A DNA stretch of 5,298 nt from contig JAKAZN010000177.1 in NCBI GenBank assembly GCA_021815835.1, positions 1 to 5,298 of the forward strand, read 5' to 3'. Below, piece by piece: positions 1 through 5,298 of this stretch. Position numbers and translations under genes: made by a program. The notes below the pieces were generated by a model. The model searched no databases. It was given only the letters and a program-made list of their open reading frames with translations, and was not told the DNA's origin. Source of the DNA: Pseudomonadota bacterium (lineage in GTDB: Bacteria > Pseudomonadota > Alphaproteobacteria > Acetobacterales > Acetobacteraceae). Position 1 is the stretch's first letter; every line of letters starts with the position of its first letter.

Positions 1-39
1 AGGCATACGAGGCGCGACGGGCGGCGGGGGGGTGAGCGG

Positions 40-61
40 GGGCGCGCTTCGGCCGGCGCCC
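40..61. other. Stable hairpin with UUCG tetraloop, just past the toxin remnant
   Basis: Bases 40-45 (GGGCGC) pair with 56-61 (GCGCCC), and inside them GC (46-47) pairs with GC (52-53) around a TTCG loop, leaving a two-base bulge (54-55). The C(UUCG)G form is an unusually stable RNA tetraloop when read on the plus strand. The hairpin lies 4 bases beyond the stop codon of the minus-strand toxin remnant, so it could end leftward transcripts from the metallo-hydrolase region. Neither side has a T-run, so it is not a classic intrinsic terminator. The structure is seen; the role is a guess. Confidence 0.35.
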
Positions 62-64
62 GTG

Positions 65-204
65 TCAACGATACACCTCCCGCCGATGCGCCATGCGGGG
101 CACCAGCACGATCAGCGCGCCGTCGTGTAGGGGTGTAGATCACCCCGCCGGGCGCCAACGCGGAGGCGGTATTGGGCGGCGCCCTGCAGCGCCCAGAAGT
201 CGTG
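65..204 (-). pseudogene. Remnant of a RelE/ParE-family toxin (C-terminal half, two frameshifts)
   Basis: Read leftward from 204, the minus strand gives ALQGAAQYRLRVGARR, then after dropping one base of the C-run at 143-146 VIYT, then after dropping one base of the G-run at 130-133 L-HDGALIVLV and PRMAHRREVYR, ending in TGA at 65-67. This ~40-residue string follows the familiar end of RelE/ParE toxins: a YRLRVGxYRVIY strand, a D-D-turn strand, and a closing HRREVY. These toxins cleave mRNA or poison gyrase, and are normally paired with a small antitoxin gene. Here the N-terminal half is missing, because the reading runs into the 3' end of the metallo-hydrolase gene at 228. No antitoxin gene is visible, and the usual Tyr of the GDYR segment is Arg. 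Both shifts are single extra bases in G/C runs, so a sequencing error cannot be excluded, but the lost N-terminus argues for a true relic. Family assignment is by pattern memory. Confidence 0.62.
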
Positions 205-227
205 TCCGCAAGCAGCGGAGAACGCCG

Positions 228-1046
228 CTAATCCTGCGGTGGCCCGGTCACCGCCGCGATGTAGCGCCGCACCGAATAGGCCAGCGCCGCCTTCCCGCCC
301 TCCGGGATCACCCGATCCCACCACGCGCCATAGATCGGTTCGAACGGCCACTTCTCCAGTTTCGCCGCGAGCGCGCGCACCGTCCCGGCATCCAGCGGGA
401 TCAGGTCGGGGTAGCTCCGCATGAAGCTCACCTTCTTGTCCGGCCCGACCTGCACGATATCCCCCGACAGCAGGGCGCCCGCCCCGCCCGCACCCGCCGC
501 CCAGTGCAGCACCGTCCCGCCGGCGAAATGCCCGCCGAGGCGCAGCAAGGTCACCCCCGGCAGGATCGGATGCGTCTCCCCCTCCCAGAACCGGACCGCC
601 GGATCGGGGCGCATCACCCAGCGCCGATCGGCTGCGTGCAGCAGGATCGGCGCGTCGCCGAACGCGCGGCTCCACTCGATCATCGCCGCGTAATAATGCG
701 GATGCGAAATGGCGATCGCGGCGATCCCGCCCAGGGCCGCGACGATGCGGATCGTGGCGGGATCCACGAAGCTGATGCAGTCCCACAACACGTTGCCGGC
801 TGGCGTGCTCACCAGCAGTGCGCGCTGGCCGATGGCGAAGGCGGGCACGGTGCCGATGCCGAGCAGATCCGGCTCGTGCTCGCCGAAGGCGTTGCGGTGC
901 GTGCGCGACAGCGCCTCGGCCGTGGTCCAGCCCTGGCCGAGCGGGTTCACGTATTGCCGCTCCTCCTGGCAGATCGCGCAGCCGGGAGGCGGCGTGTCGG
1001 CGGGCGGATACTGGGTGCCGCAAGTGGTGCAGAGGAAGGCGGGCAT
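228..1046 (-). CDS. Metallo-beta-lactamase-fold hydrolase with N-terminal CxxC pair
   Basis: A 272-residue protein of the metallo-beta-lactamase superfamily; its substrate is unknown. The N-terminus has two CxxC motifs (C6/C9 and C23/C26), probably a small zinc-binding knuckle, followed by the QYVNPLGQGW segment often seen in this subgroup. The hydrolase core follows: SHPHYY at 114-119 gives H115 and H117, GGHFAGG gives H173, and LSGDI gives D196. The usual HxHxDH motif is here HxHYYA, so the Asp and His that bind the second metal are absent. The IYGAWWDR segment near the C-terminus stands where a final His is common. I recall close relatives sharing these changes, so they look like subgroup traits and not damage. 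No signal peptide is seen, so it is likely cytoplasmic. The ATG at 1046 is chosen because GGAGG (1053-1057) lies 6 bases before it and the CTTCG motif starts right after; a longer reading frame to 1343 has low-complexity content and is rejected. It is 328 bases beyond the AsmA gene on the same strand, so probably separately transcribed. Confidence 0.9.
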   Translation of the reverse strand: MPAFLCTTCGTQYPPADTPPPGCAICQEERQYVNPLGQGWTTAEALSRTHRNAFGEHEPDLLGIGTVPAFAIGQRALLVSTPAGNVLWDCISFVDPATIRIVAALGGIAAIAISHPHYYAAMIEWSRAFGDAPILLHAADRRWVMRPDPAVRFWEGETHPILPGVTLLRLGGHFAGGTVLHWAAGAGGAGALLSGDIVQVGPDKKVSFMRSYPDLIPLDAGTVRALAAKLEKWPFEPIYGAWWDRVIPEGGKAALAYSVRRYIAAVTGPPQD

Positions 1047-1148
1047 GACGAACCTCCAGGGCCGGGCACGCTGTAAGCTTGGCATGGCGGGACCAGCCGC
1101 GCGAGACGCGCCCTTCCCGCCGGCGCCGATTTTCTCTATCCCGCGCCC

Positions 1149-1358
1149 ATGATCGCGCGCGCGGATGTGCTGTGGTTGGGGATCGGCGCCGGGCTGGCCG
1201 GAGGGCTGGTGGGCGGCGTGCTGCTCGGGATCGGGATCGCGCTGATCCTGAACGGGGCGATCTTCGGCTGGGTGCCGCTGGTCGCGTCCGTGCCGCTCTC
1301 GGCCGCGCCCGGCTGGGCGCTGGCCTCGCGCCTGGCGGGGCAACTCCCGCCCGAATAG
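1149..1358 (+). CDS. Possible small membrane protein, 69 residues, unknown function
   Basis: I do not recognise this gene. The product would have a short start (MIARAD), a first hydrophobic helix rich in spaced glycines (about residues 8-34, with GxxxG-like spacing GIGAGLAGGLVGG), then a second hydrophobic stretch (about 37-62), and a short tail ending PPE. It would thus be a two-helix inner-membrane hairpin. Support for coding: nearly every codon ends in G or C (only about four of 69 do not), matching a real gene in this genome, and the frame is the only membrane-like one in an otherwise empty gap. Against it: there is no Shine-Dalgarno sequence before the ATG, and no clear promoter. It is divergent from the metallo-hydrolase (102 bases between starts) and converges on the AsmA gene, with 16 bases between stop codons. 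Glycine and alanine stretches can also arise by chance in GC-rich DNA. Confidence 0.5.
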   Translation: MIARADVLWLGIGAGLAGGLVGGVLLGIGIALILNGAIFGWVPLVASVPLSAAPGWALASRLAGQLPPE

Positions 1359-1374
1359 CGGCGCGCGCGGCCCT

Positions 1375-3492
1375 TCAGTGGAACAGGCCGCGCAGCAAGG
1401 TCCCCGGATTGGGCGCCGCCGGTTTCGCCGGCGCGGGCGCGGCGGTCCTCCCGGCCGGGGCGGCGGCTTGCGGAGGCGGACGCTGCCCGCGGGCCTGAGC
1501 CAGCGCCGTGGCGCAGGACACCGGCTTCGCGGCCAATGCCCCCGGCACCGCCAGCTTCTTGCCGCCCAGCAACGACAACGCGACGTCGACGCCCGCCGCG
1601 GCCGTCTCGCTTTGGCTCAACGAGGCCGCCGGATGGGCGAAGGTCCCGCGCACCGCCACCGGCAGCGCGATCCCGGTCCCGCCCGCCCGCGCCTGCGGGT
1701 GCATCAGCAGATCGAGCGTCTCGGACCCGAAATTCATCGTCCCGCCGCCATCGATCGTGTTCAGGCTGGAGGCGAACAGGAACGGATCGAGCCGGCCCTG
1801 GCCGTGCCGCGCCGTCAGCCGGACCGCCAGGCACTCGATCCGGCTCGACCCGCCATGCGCGAGCAGCCCGGCCAGATTGGCCTTCGCGAGCATCGGCCCG
1901 AACAGCTTGTTCACCACCGCGTTGTCGATCGTGCCCCCGGTCATGGTGGCCACGATCGTCCCGTCCAGCCCGGCGGCGATCGCGTGCGGGGAGGTGCCGG
2001 CGCCGCGCAGATCGGCGTCGAGCGCGATATCGCCGGTGGCAAGCCCCGGCTGGCCCGCAAGTTTCAACAGCGACGCCAGCGCCATCCCAGGCGCGTGCAA
2101 GGTGATCGCGACCGGAGGCTGTGCCGCCGCCGCGTTCACGGACAAGGTCAGCGCCAGTTCCCCGGCCGGCGGCGTTGCGGTGAAGGGCGCCACCGTCAGC
2201 GTGCCGCGGTTCAGCACCAGGTGGAAGGCGAGGTCGCGCCAGACCTCGCCCCCGGTCTTCAGTGCCGTGACCGACACGCGCAGATCGGCGTTCGCGCTTC
2301 GCAGCGCGGCAAGCGGCAAGGGGGTGGCCGGGATCAGCAGCGCCGAGGCCGGGGCCGGCGCGGCTGGCCCCCCAGATGATGCGCCCGCTGGCTTGGCGCC
2401 GGGCGCGGCGGCCGGCGCGCCATGCAGCGCGGCCAGCAGCGCATCCGCGTCCAGGCTGGCACTGGCGAGCGTGCCGCTCACCGAAGGCACCGCCCCAAGC
2501 CCGAATCCCAGCGTGCCGGCAAGCTTGCCCGCCGGCGTCGTCAGAACCAGGTTGTCGATCCGCCCGCCGCCGGCGATCGCCCCCGGGACCGCGAGCTTGC
2601 CGGTGAGCGCAAGCCCCTTGAGCGGCGGCAACGCCGCGCCGGCCACCGGCGTGAGCGCGGCCAGATCGGGAATCGCGGCGTCGATCCCGAGCGCGATCCC
2701 CGCGCCCGTCATCGGATGCGCGATCGTCCCGTCCAGGCCCAGCCGGGCGCCGGCGGCCGTGAGCTTCGCCCGCACCGGCCAGGGCGCCGATCCCCCGCCC
2801 AGCAGCGCCGCCAGCGACCCGGTGGTGGCATCCACCGTGACCGGCGCGCCGTTCACCGTCGCGGTCGCCGCGATCACGAGCGGTGCATCGCGCGCGGCCT
2901 CGGTCACGCCGAGGCTGCGCAGCGCGACGATCGTCTGCTTGCCGGTCGCATCGTTACGATAGCCGATGCGCCCGTCCTCGATGCGCACGGCGCTGATGAA
3001 AATCGACATCCCGCCCGAGGACGACGAAGCCGGCGCGGGCGCCGCCGCGGGCGCGGCGCGCGGCCCCGGGGCCGGCGCGAAGCTCCAGTTGGTCGCGCCC
3101 GACTTGCTTCGTTCCAGCAGGATATCCGGCCGCACCAGCACCAGCCGGCTCACCGTGATCCGCCCGCCGAACAGCCCCGTCAGATCGACACCGAGATCGA
3201 GCGTCCCCAACCGTGCCATGTCCGGCCGCGAGAAACCGGGCGGATTGGCGAGCGCCACGTCCTGCGCCTCGATCGCCGGACGCAGCGACAGCTTCAGGCT
3301 GAGCGGGCCGGAGAGCACCAGCGTCCGCCCGGTCGCCGCCCGCACCTCGGCGATGATCTGCGCCTTGTAGGCGTTCGGATCGAAGGTCGCGACCACCACC
3401 ACGACGGCGATGACCGCGAGCACCACGATCCCGCCGACCCCGAGCAACAGCCAGCGCAGCAACCGGCTTCCGGAAGATCGAGTGGGGCGCAT
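1375..3492 (-). CDS. AsmA-family protein
   Basis: A 705-residue protein of the AsmA family, relatives of bacterial bridge-like lipid-transport proteins (AsmA, TamB, YhdP) linked to outer-membrane assembly and phospholipid balance. A single N-terminal membrane helix (about residues 13-36) anchors it in the inner membrane with the rest in the periplasm. The family signature follows at once: FDPNAYKAQI, then TGRTLVLSG, then a PPGFSRPDMARL segment and repeated beta-strand units. Ala/Pro/Ser-rich linkers lie at about 139-162 and 360-390. The C-terminal AsmA_2 part includes FASSLNTIDGGGTMNFG and VRGTFAHPAASLS, then an Ala/Pro tail (about 669-705) ending LLRGLFH. The ATG at 3492 is chosen because AGGAG (3499-3503) lies 6 bases before it and the helix follows directly; an in-frame extension upstream overlaps the synthase gene. 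The 20-base gap to the synthase suggests co-transcription. The lipid-transport role is family knowledge, not shown here. Confidence 0.92.
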   Translation of the reverse strand: MRPTRSSGSRLLRWLLLGVGGIVVLAVIAVVVVVATFDPNAYKAQIIAEVRAATGRTLVLSGPLSLKLSLRPAIEAQDVALANPPGFSRPDMARLGTLDLGVDLTGLFGGRITVSRLVLVRPDILLERSKSGATNWSFAPAPGPRAAPAAAPAPASSSSGGMSIFISAVRIEDGRIGYRNDATGKQTIVALRSLGVTEAARDAPLVIAATATVNGAPVTVDATTGSLAALLGGGSAPWPVRAKLTAAGARLGLDGTIAHPMTGAGIALGIDAAIPDLAALTPVAGAALPPLKGLALTGKLAVPGAIAGGGRIDNLVLTTPAGKLAGTLGFGLGAVPSVSGTLASASLDADALLAALHGAPAAAPGAKPAGASSGGPAAPAPASALLIPATPLPLAALRSANADLRVSVTALKTGGEVWRDLAFHLVLNRGTLTVAPFTATPPAGELALTLSVNAAAAQPPVAITLHAPGMALASLLKLAGQPGLATGDIALDADLRGAGTSPHAIAAGLDGTIVATMTGGTIDNAVVNKLFGPMLAKANLAGLLAHGGSSRIECLAVRLTARHGQGRLDPFLFASSLNTIDGGGTMNFGSETLDLLMHPQARAGGTGIALPVAVRGTFAHPAASLSQSETAAAGVDVALSLLGGKKLAVPGALAAKPVSCATALAQARGQRPPPQAAAPAGRTAAPAPAKPAAPNPGTLLRGLFH

Positions 3493-3498
3493 GGGCGG

Positions 3499-3503
3499 CT
3501 CCT
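3499..3503 (-). promoter_or_regulatory. Ribosome binding site of the AsmA gene
   Basis: The minus strand reads AGGAG here, 6 bases before the ATG at 3492. It decides the start: the open frame continues upstream to 3765 within the pseudouridine synthase gene, but that extension has no family-like sequence. The site falls in the 20-base gap between the two genes, so ribosomes must start anew and not rely on coupling alone. Confidence 0.75.
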
Positions 3504-3512
3504 GTGTGCGGA

Positions 3513-4505
3513 TCAGGCCGGGACGCGACGCGGCGGCCGGGCGGGTGGCGCGTGAAAACCTAAGGTCCGAAATGTGGCGATCATGTGGGGCGGCAGGTCG
3601 GCCTCCACCACCAGCCGCCCGCCCATCGGGTGCGGCAGGGACAGCGCGCGGGCGTGCAGATGCAGCGCCTCCGACAGGCCCGGGATCGTGGCGCCGAACG
3701 CGCCGTTCTGGTCGGGGCGCGCATAGGTCACGTCGCCCAGGATCGGCGCGCCGATCGCCACGCAATGCACGCGAAGTTGATGCGTCCGCCCGGTCAGCGG
3801 CGTGAGTTCCAGCCAGCCGACCTTGCCGGCGTGATCGAGGGTGCGGAAATCGGTCAGCGCCCAGGTGGCGTCCTTGTCGGTGCGCTCGGCCGGTTCGGTG
3901 CGCCCGCCGCGGGCGCCCATGATGCGGCGCAGCTTCAGGTCGATGCGGCCCTCGGGCGGGACCGGCAGGCGGGCGACGACTGCCCAGTAGGTCTTCTCGA
4001 TGGTCCGGCCACGAAACGAAGCCGCGAGCTTCGCGGCCACCCCCGGGGTGCGGGCCAGGACCAGCACCCCGGAGGTGTCGCGGTCCAGGCGGTGCACCAG
4101 CCGCGGGCGGTCGGCGCCAAAGCGCAGCGCGTCCAGCGCGCCGTCCAGATGTGTCTCGATCCCCGGGCCGCCCTGCACCGGCAGGCCGGGGGGCTTATTC
4201 AGCACCAGGATCTGGTCGTCGCGATACAGCACAGCCTGTTGCAGGGCTTGCGCGAGCGCGGGGTCGGGCGGGCGCCGGGGCGGGGGGGCGGTTTCGGGAT
4301 CGGGCGCGGCGAGGGGCGGGATGCGGACTTCCTGGCCGGGGGCGAGGCGGGTGGCGGCTTCCACCCGGTGGCCATCGACGCGCACCTGGCCGGTGCGGCA
4401 GAGTTTCTGGATGGCGCTTTGCGGCAGGCCGGGCGCGTGGCGGCGCAGCCAGCGATCGAGGCGGAGATCGGCTTCGTCGGCGGCGACGGTCAGGGTGGCG
4501 GACAT
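3513..4505 (-). CDS. RluC/RluD-type 23S rRNA pseudouridine synthase
   Basis: A 330-residue RluA-family pseudouridine synthase, turning uridines in RNA, most likely 23S rRNA, into pseudouridine. An S4 RNA-binding domain covers about residues 14-62 (LRLDRWLRRH ... QVRVDGHRV). A Pro-rich linker (68-82) leads to the catalytic domain: LYRDDQILVLNKPPGLPVQGG (93-113, motif I, here shown as key residues N103, K104, P105 and G107), RLVHRLDRDTSG (135-146) with catalytic Asp at D141, KTYWAVV (171-177), and GRTHQLRVH (239-247) near the uracil-binding site. The S4 domain points to RluC or RluD and not RluA, but I cannot separate the two, so no symbol is given. Length is normal for the family. The ATG at 4505 starts directly at the S4 domain. 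A GTG at 4553 would add 16 residues and has a closer GAGGGGA sequence upstream, so that start remains possible. It is upstream gene of a likely two-gene transcript with the AsmA gene, and divergent from the rRNA operon. Confidence 0.93.
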   Translation of the reverse strand: MSATLTVAADEADLRLDRWLRRHAPGLPQSAIQKLCRTGQVRVDGHRVEAATRLAPGQEVRIPPLAAPDPETAPPPRRPPDPALAQALQQAVLYRDDQILVLNKPPGLPVQGGPGIETHLDGALDALRFGADRPRLVHRLDRDTSGVLVLARTPGVAAKLAASFRGRTIEKTYWAVVARLPVPPEGRIDLKLRRIMGARGGRTEPAERTDKDATWALTDFRTLDHAGKVGWLELTPLTGRTHQLRVHCVAIGAPILGDVTYARPDQNGAFGATIPGLSEALHLHARALSLPHPMGGRLVVEADLPPHMIATFRTLGFHAPPARPPRRVPA

Positions 4506-4693
4506 GGGTTCCGGGGGAAGTCGGACGGCGAATGGATTGGGGCAGCTTACCACGTCCCCTCGGCAATGCCGCTATCCGCCAAGTTTGGGGAGTTGATCAG
4601 TCTGATTGTCGCTGGCCGAACCCATCCCTGACGTAAGTTCGCCAGCAGCGTGGTCTGCCATATGCGACCGCGCGGGAGGGTGAAAATGGGGGG

Positions 4694-4722
4694 TTGACCG
4701 GGGAAGGTGGGGGGGCTAGAGA
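4694..4722 (+). promoter_or_regulatory. Candidate rRNA operon promoter
   Basis: TTGACC (4694-4699) matches the -35 consensus at five of six bases. With a 17-base spacer, the -10 hexamer would be TAGAGA (4717-4722), matching at three of six, in the context GCTAGAGAG. Transcription would start at about 4729-4730 inside the GCCGCTCCC block. GC-rich -10 elements and a G-rich spacer are common at alphaproteobacterial rRNA promoters. The position, 132 bases before boxA and some 450 before 16S, also fits. An A-tract (4683-4686) just upstream may be a weak UP element. No other stretch between the synthase start and boxA looks better. Confidence 0.5.
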
Positions 4723-4820
4723 GCCGCTCCCCGCGATGACGAGGCGCTTGCAAATCCTCGTTGGGGCGGGTAAGGTCTTCGGTCTGCGCCGGGTTCGGCG
4801 CTTCTTCGGGCAAGTTGAGC

Positions 4821-4858
4821 GGCAATCCTGCTATGTGCGGGAGGGCTGTTGGTTTGCC
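4821..4858 (+). promoter_or_regulatory. BoxB-like hairpin before boxA
   Basis: GGCAATCC (4821-4828) pairs with GGTTTGCC (4851-4858) with a single T-T mismatch, closing a 22-base loop. It ends two bases before boxA. In the enterobacterial rRNA leader, a boxB hairpin holds this same place upstream of boxA in the antitermination signal. The pairing is seen; the equivalence is inferred from position only. Confidence 0.4.
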
Positions 4859-4860
4859 AT

Positions 4861-4876
4861 TGCTCTTTGAAAATTG
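4861..4876 (+). promoter_or_regulatory. rRNA boxA antitermination element
   Basis: TGCTCTTTGAAAATTG closely matches the rRNA boxA of Escherichia coli (TGCTCTTTAACAATT) and the alphaproteobacterial form TGCTCTTTGA. As RNA it is bound by NusB and NusE (ribosomal protein S10), which with other Nus factors and SuhB let RNA polymerase pass through early terminators and help rRNA fold. It sits 317 bases before the 16S 5' end and points the same way. This element is the firmest mark that the rRNA operon starts upstream and not at 16S itself. Confidence 0.85.
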
Positions 4877-5177
4877 CATAGGCTAGGAAGGGATACGTTG
4901 GCGGCGTCCCATGGGTTTATTTCTTCACGCGAGTGGGGGGATGGCTGATTGGTGGTTGGATTGATAGGTTAGGGTTTATTGTGGCCTTAGCTTGATTGGT
5001 TTGGTCATATGGGGCGTTTGTGATGCGTATCTTTTTGACTACGCATACGTACGCTTTGAATGACATGCTTATAGTTTCTCGTTTCGGCGGGGGACTATGG
5101 TAGACTGATGGGTTATGGGTCTAGTTCGTTACGGTTTTCCGTGGGGTTTGTATTGATCTCATGGGGGATTTTGTGAT

Positions 5178-5298
5178 GAACCTGAGAGTTTGATCCTGGC
5201 TCAGAGCGAACGCTGGCGGCATGCTTAACACATGCAAGTCGCACGGGCAGGGGTAACTCTGTCAGTGGCGGACGGGTGAGGAACGCGTAGGTATCTAT
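5178..5298 (+). rRNA. rrs: 16S ribosomal RNA, 5' end (partial)
   Basis: The near-universal bacterial 16S start AGAGTTTGATCCTGGCTCAG lies at 5185-5204, equal to Escherichia coli positions 8-27. By counting back, position 1 falls at about 5178. The next stretch (GCGAACGCTGGCGGCATGC, then TTAACACATGCAAGTCG) is the alphaproteobacterial form. The V1 region is short: GGCAG (5247-5251) pairs with CTGTC (5258-5262) around a small inner loop. It continues with AGTGGCGGACGGGTGAG and CGCGTAGGTATCTAT, a form I associate with Acetobacteraceae. The gene runs out of the window; about 121 of some 1,480 bases are present. One conserved base differs at GTGAGGAACG, where GTGAGTAACG is usual. Confidence 0.97.

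Larger units (their letters stand above)
4729..5177 (+). promoter_or_regulatory. rRNA operon leader region
   Basis: This roughly 450-base stretch has no believable protein gene and is best read as the transcribed leader of the rRNA operon. Its first part is structured: ACGAGG/CCTCGT (4739-4744 with 4756-4761), GCGCCG/CGGCGC around GGTT (4786-4801), and GGCAATCC/GGTTTGCC (4821-4828 with 4851-4858, one T-T mismatch) just before boxA. After boxA comes GGGA..CG/CG..TCCC (4890-4910), then a G/T-rich spacer. Further hairpins are ATGCGTA/TACGCAT (5023-5046), TAGAC/GTCTA (5101-5123), and ACGG-TTTT-CCGT (5131-5142). The bases right before 16S should pair with sequence beyond its 3' end to form the RNase III stem, but that partner is outside the window. 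A tRNA gene was not found here. Start depends on the promoter call. Confidence 0.7.

Noticed and set aside
93..1076. A 327-residue plus-strand open frame rich in Arg and His
   Set aside because: It is the mirror of the metallo-hydrolase gene, whose minus-strand product shows clear family motifs. Arg/Pro/His-rich composition is typical of shadow frames in GC-rich DNA.
1334..1351. Inverted repeat GGCGGG/CCCGCC, possible terminator between the AsmA gene and the small ORF
   Set aside because: The 6-bp stem is perfect, but neither strand has a T-run after it and it falls inside the small ORF. In DNA this rich in G and C such repeats are frequent.
1378..2962. Long plus-strand frames across the AsmA gene (including 484 residues at 1508-2962)
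   Set aside because: They lie wholly opposite a gene with convincing AsmA features, and their products are low-complexity Ala/Pro/Ser or Arg-rich sequence without motifs.
3585..4631. A 348-residue plus-strand frame opposite the pseudouridine synthase
   Set aside because: The minus strand carries all catalytic motifs of the synthase; the plus frame shows none of its own and runs through the divergent control region.
4560..4660. Possible minus-strand promoter for the synthase (CTGATC and GATAGC with 17-18 bases between)
   Set aside because: Each hexamer matches the consensus at only about three of six bases, which is no better than chance in this length.
4547..4879. A 110-residue minus-strand open frame over the rRNA leader
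   Set aside because: It runs antisense across the promoter candidate, the hairpins and boxA, has no ribosome binding site worth the name and no recognisable motif. Frames of this kind over rRNA leaders are often annotated as hypothetical proteins by mistake.
1..5298. Search for CRISPR arrays, insertion-sequence ends, tRNA genes and long direct repeats
   Set aside because: No regular repeat-spacer pattern, no transposase-like frame, no cloverleaf with a TTCGA-type arm, and no long repeat was found on reading either strand by eye.

Overview
The window looks like chromosomal DNA from a GC-rich alphaproteobacterium, most likely of the Acetobacteraceae/Rhodospirillales type. The main evidence is the right edge, which holds the first ~120 bases of a 16S rRNA gene with alphaproteobacterial-type wording (GCGAACGCTGGCGGCATGCTTAACACATGC, here split as GCGAACGCTGGC and GGCATGCTTAACACATGC) and the short V1 hairpin of that class. 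The protein genes have codons ending almost entirely in G or C. The family assignment is inference from memory and not a search.

Layout from left to right. Bases 65-204 hold the broken C-terminal half of a RelE/ParE-type toxin on the minus strand, readable only through two +1 frameshifts. A strong UUCG hairpin (40-61) lies just past its stop codon. Bases 228-1046 (minus) encode a 272-residue metallo-beta-lactamase-fold protein with an N-terminal pair of CxxC motifs. Bases 1149-1358 (plus) encode a possible 69-residue two-helix membrane protein. Bases 1375-3492 (minus) encode a 705-residue AsmA-family protein. Bases 3513-4505 (minus) encode an RluC/RluD-type 23S rRNA pseudouridine synthase. 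The last two genes are 20 bases apart on the same strand and probably form one transcript, synthase first.

From 4506 to 5177 there is no protein gene. This is the control region of an rRNA operon pointing rightward: a candidate promoter (4694-4722), a run of hairpins, a clear boxA antitermination element (4861-4876), a G/T-rich spacer, then the 16S gene from about 5178. The pseudouridine synthase gene is therefore divergent from the rRNA operon it probably serves.

I see no new multi-gene system here. The points most worth a second look are the decayed toxin, the metallo-beta-lactamase-fold protein lacking second-metal ligands, the unassigned small membrane ORF, and the structured, strand-asymmetric rRNA leader.
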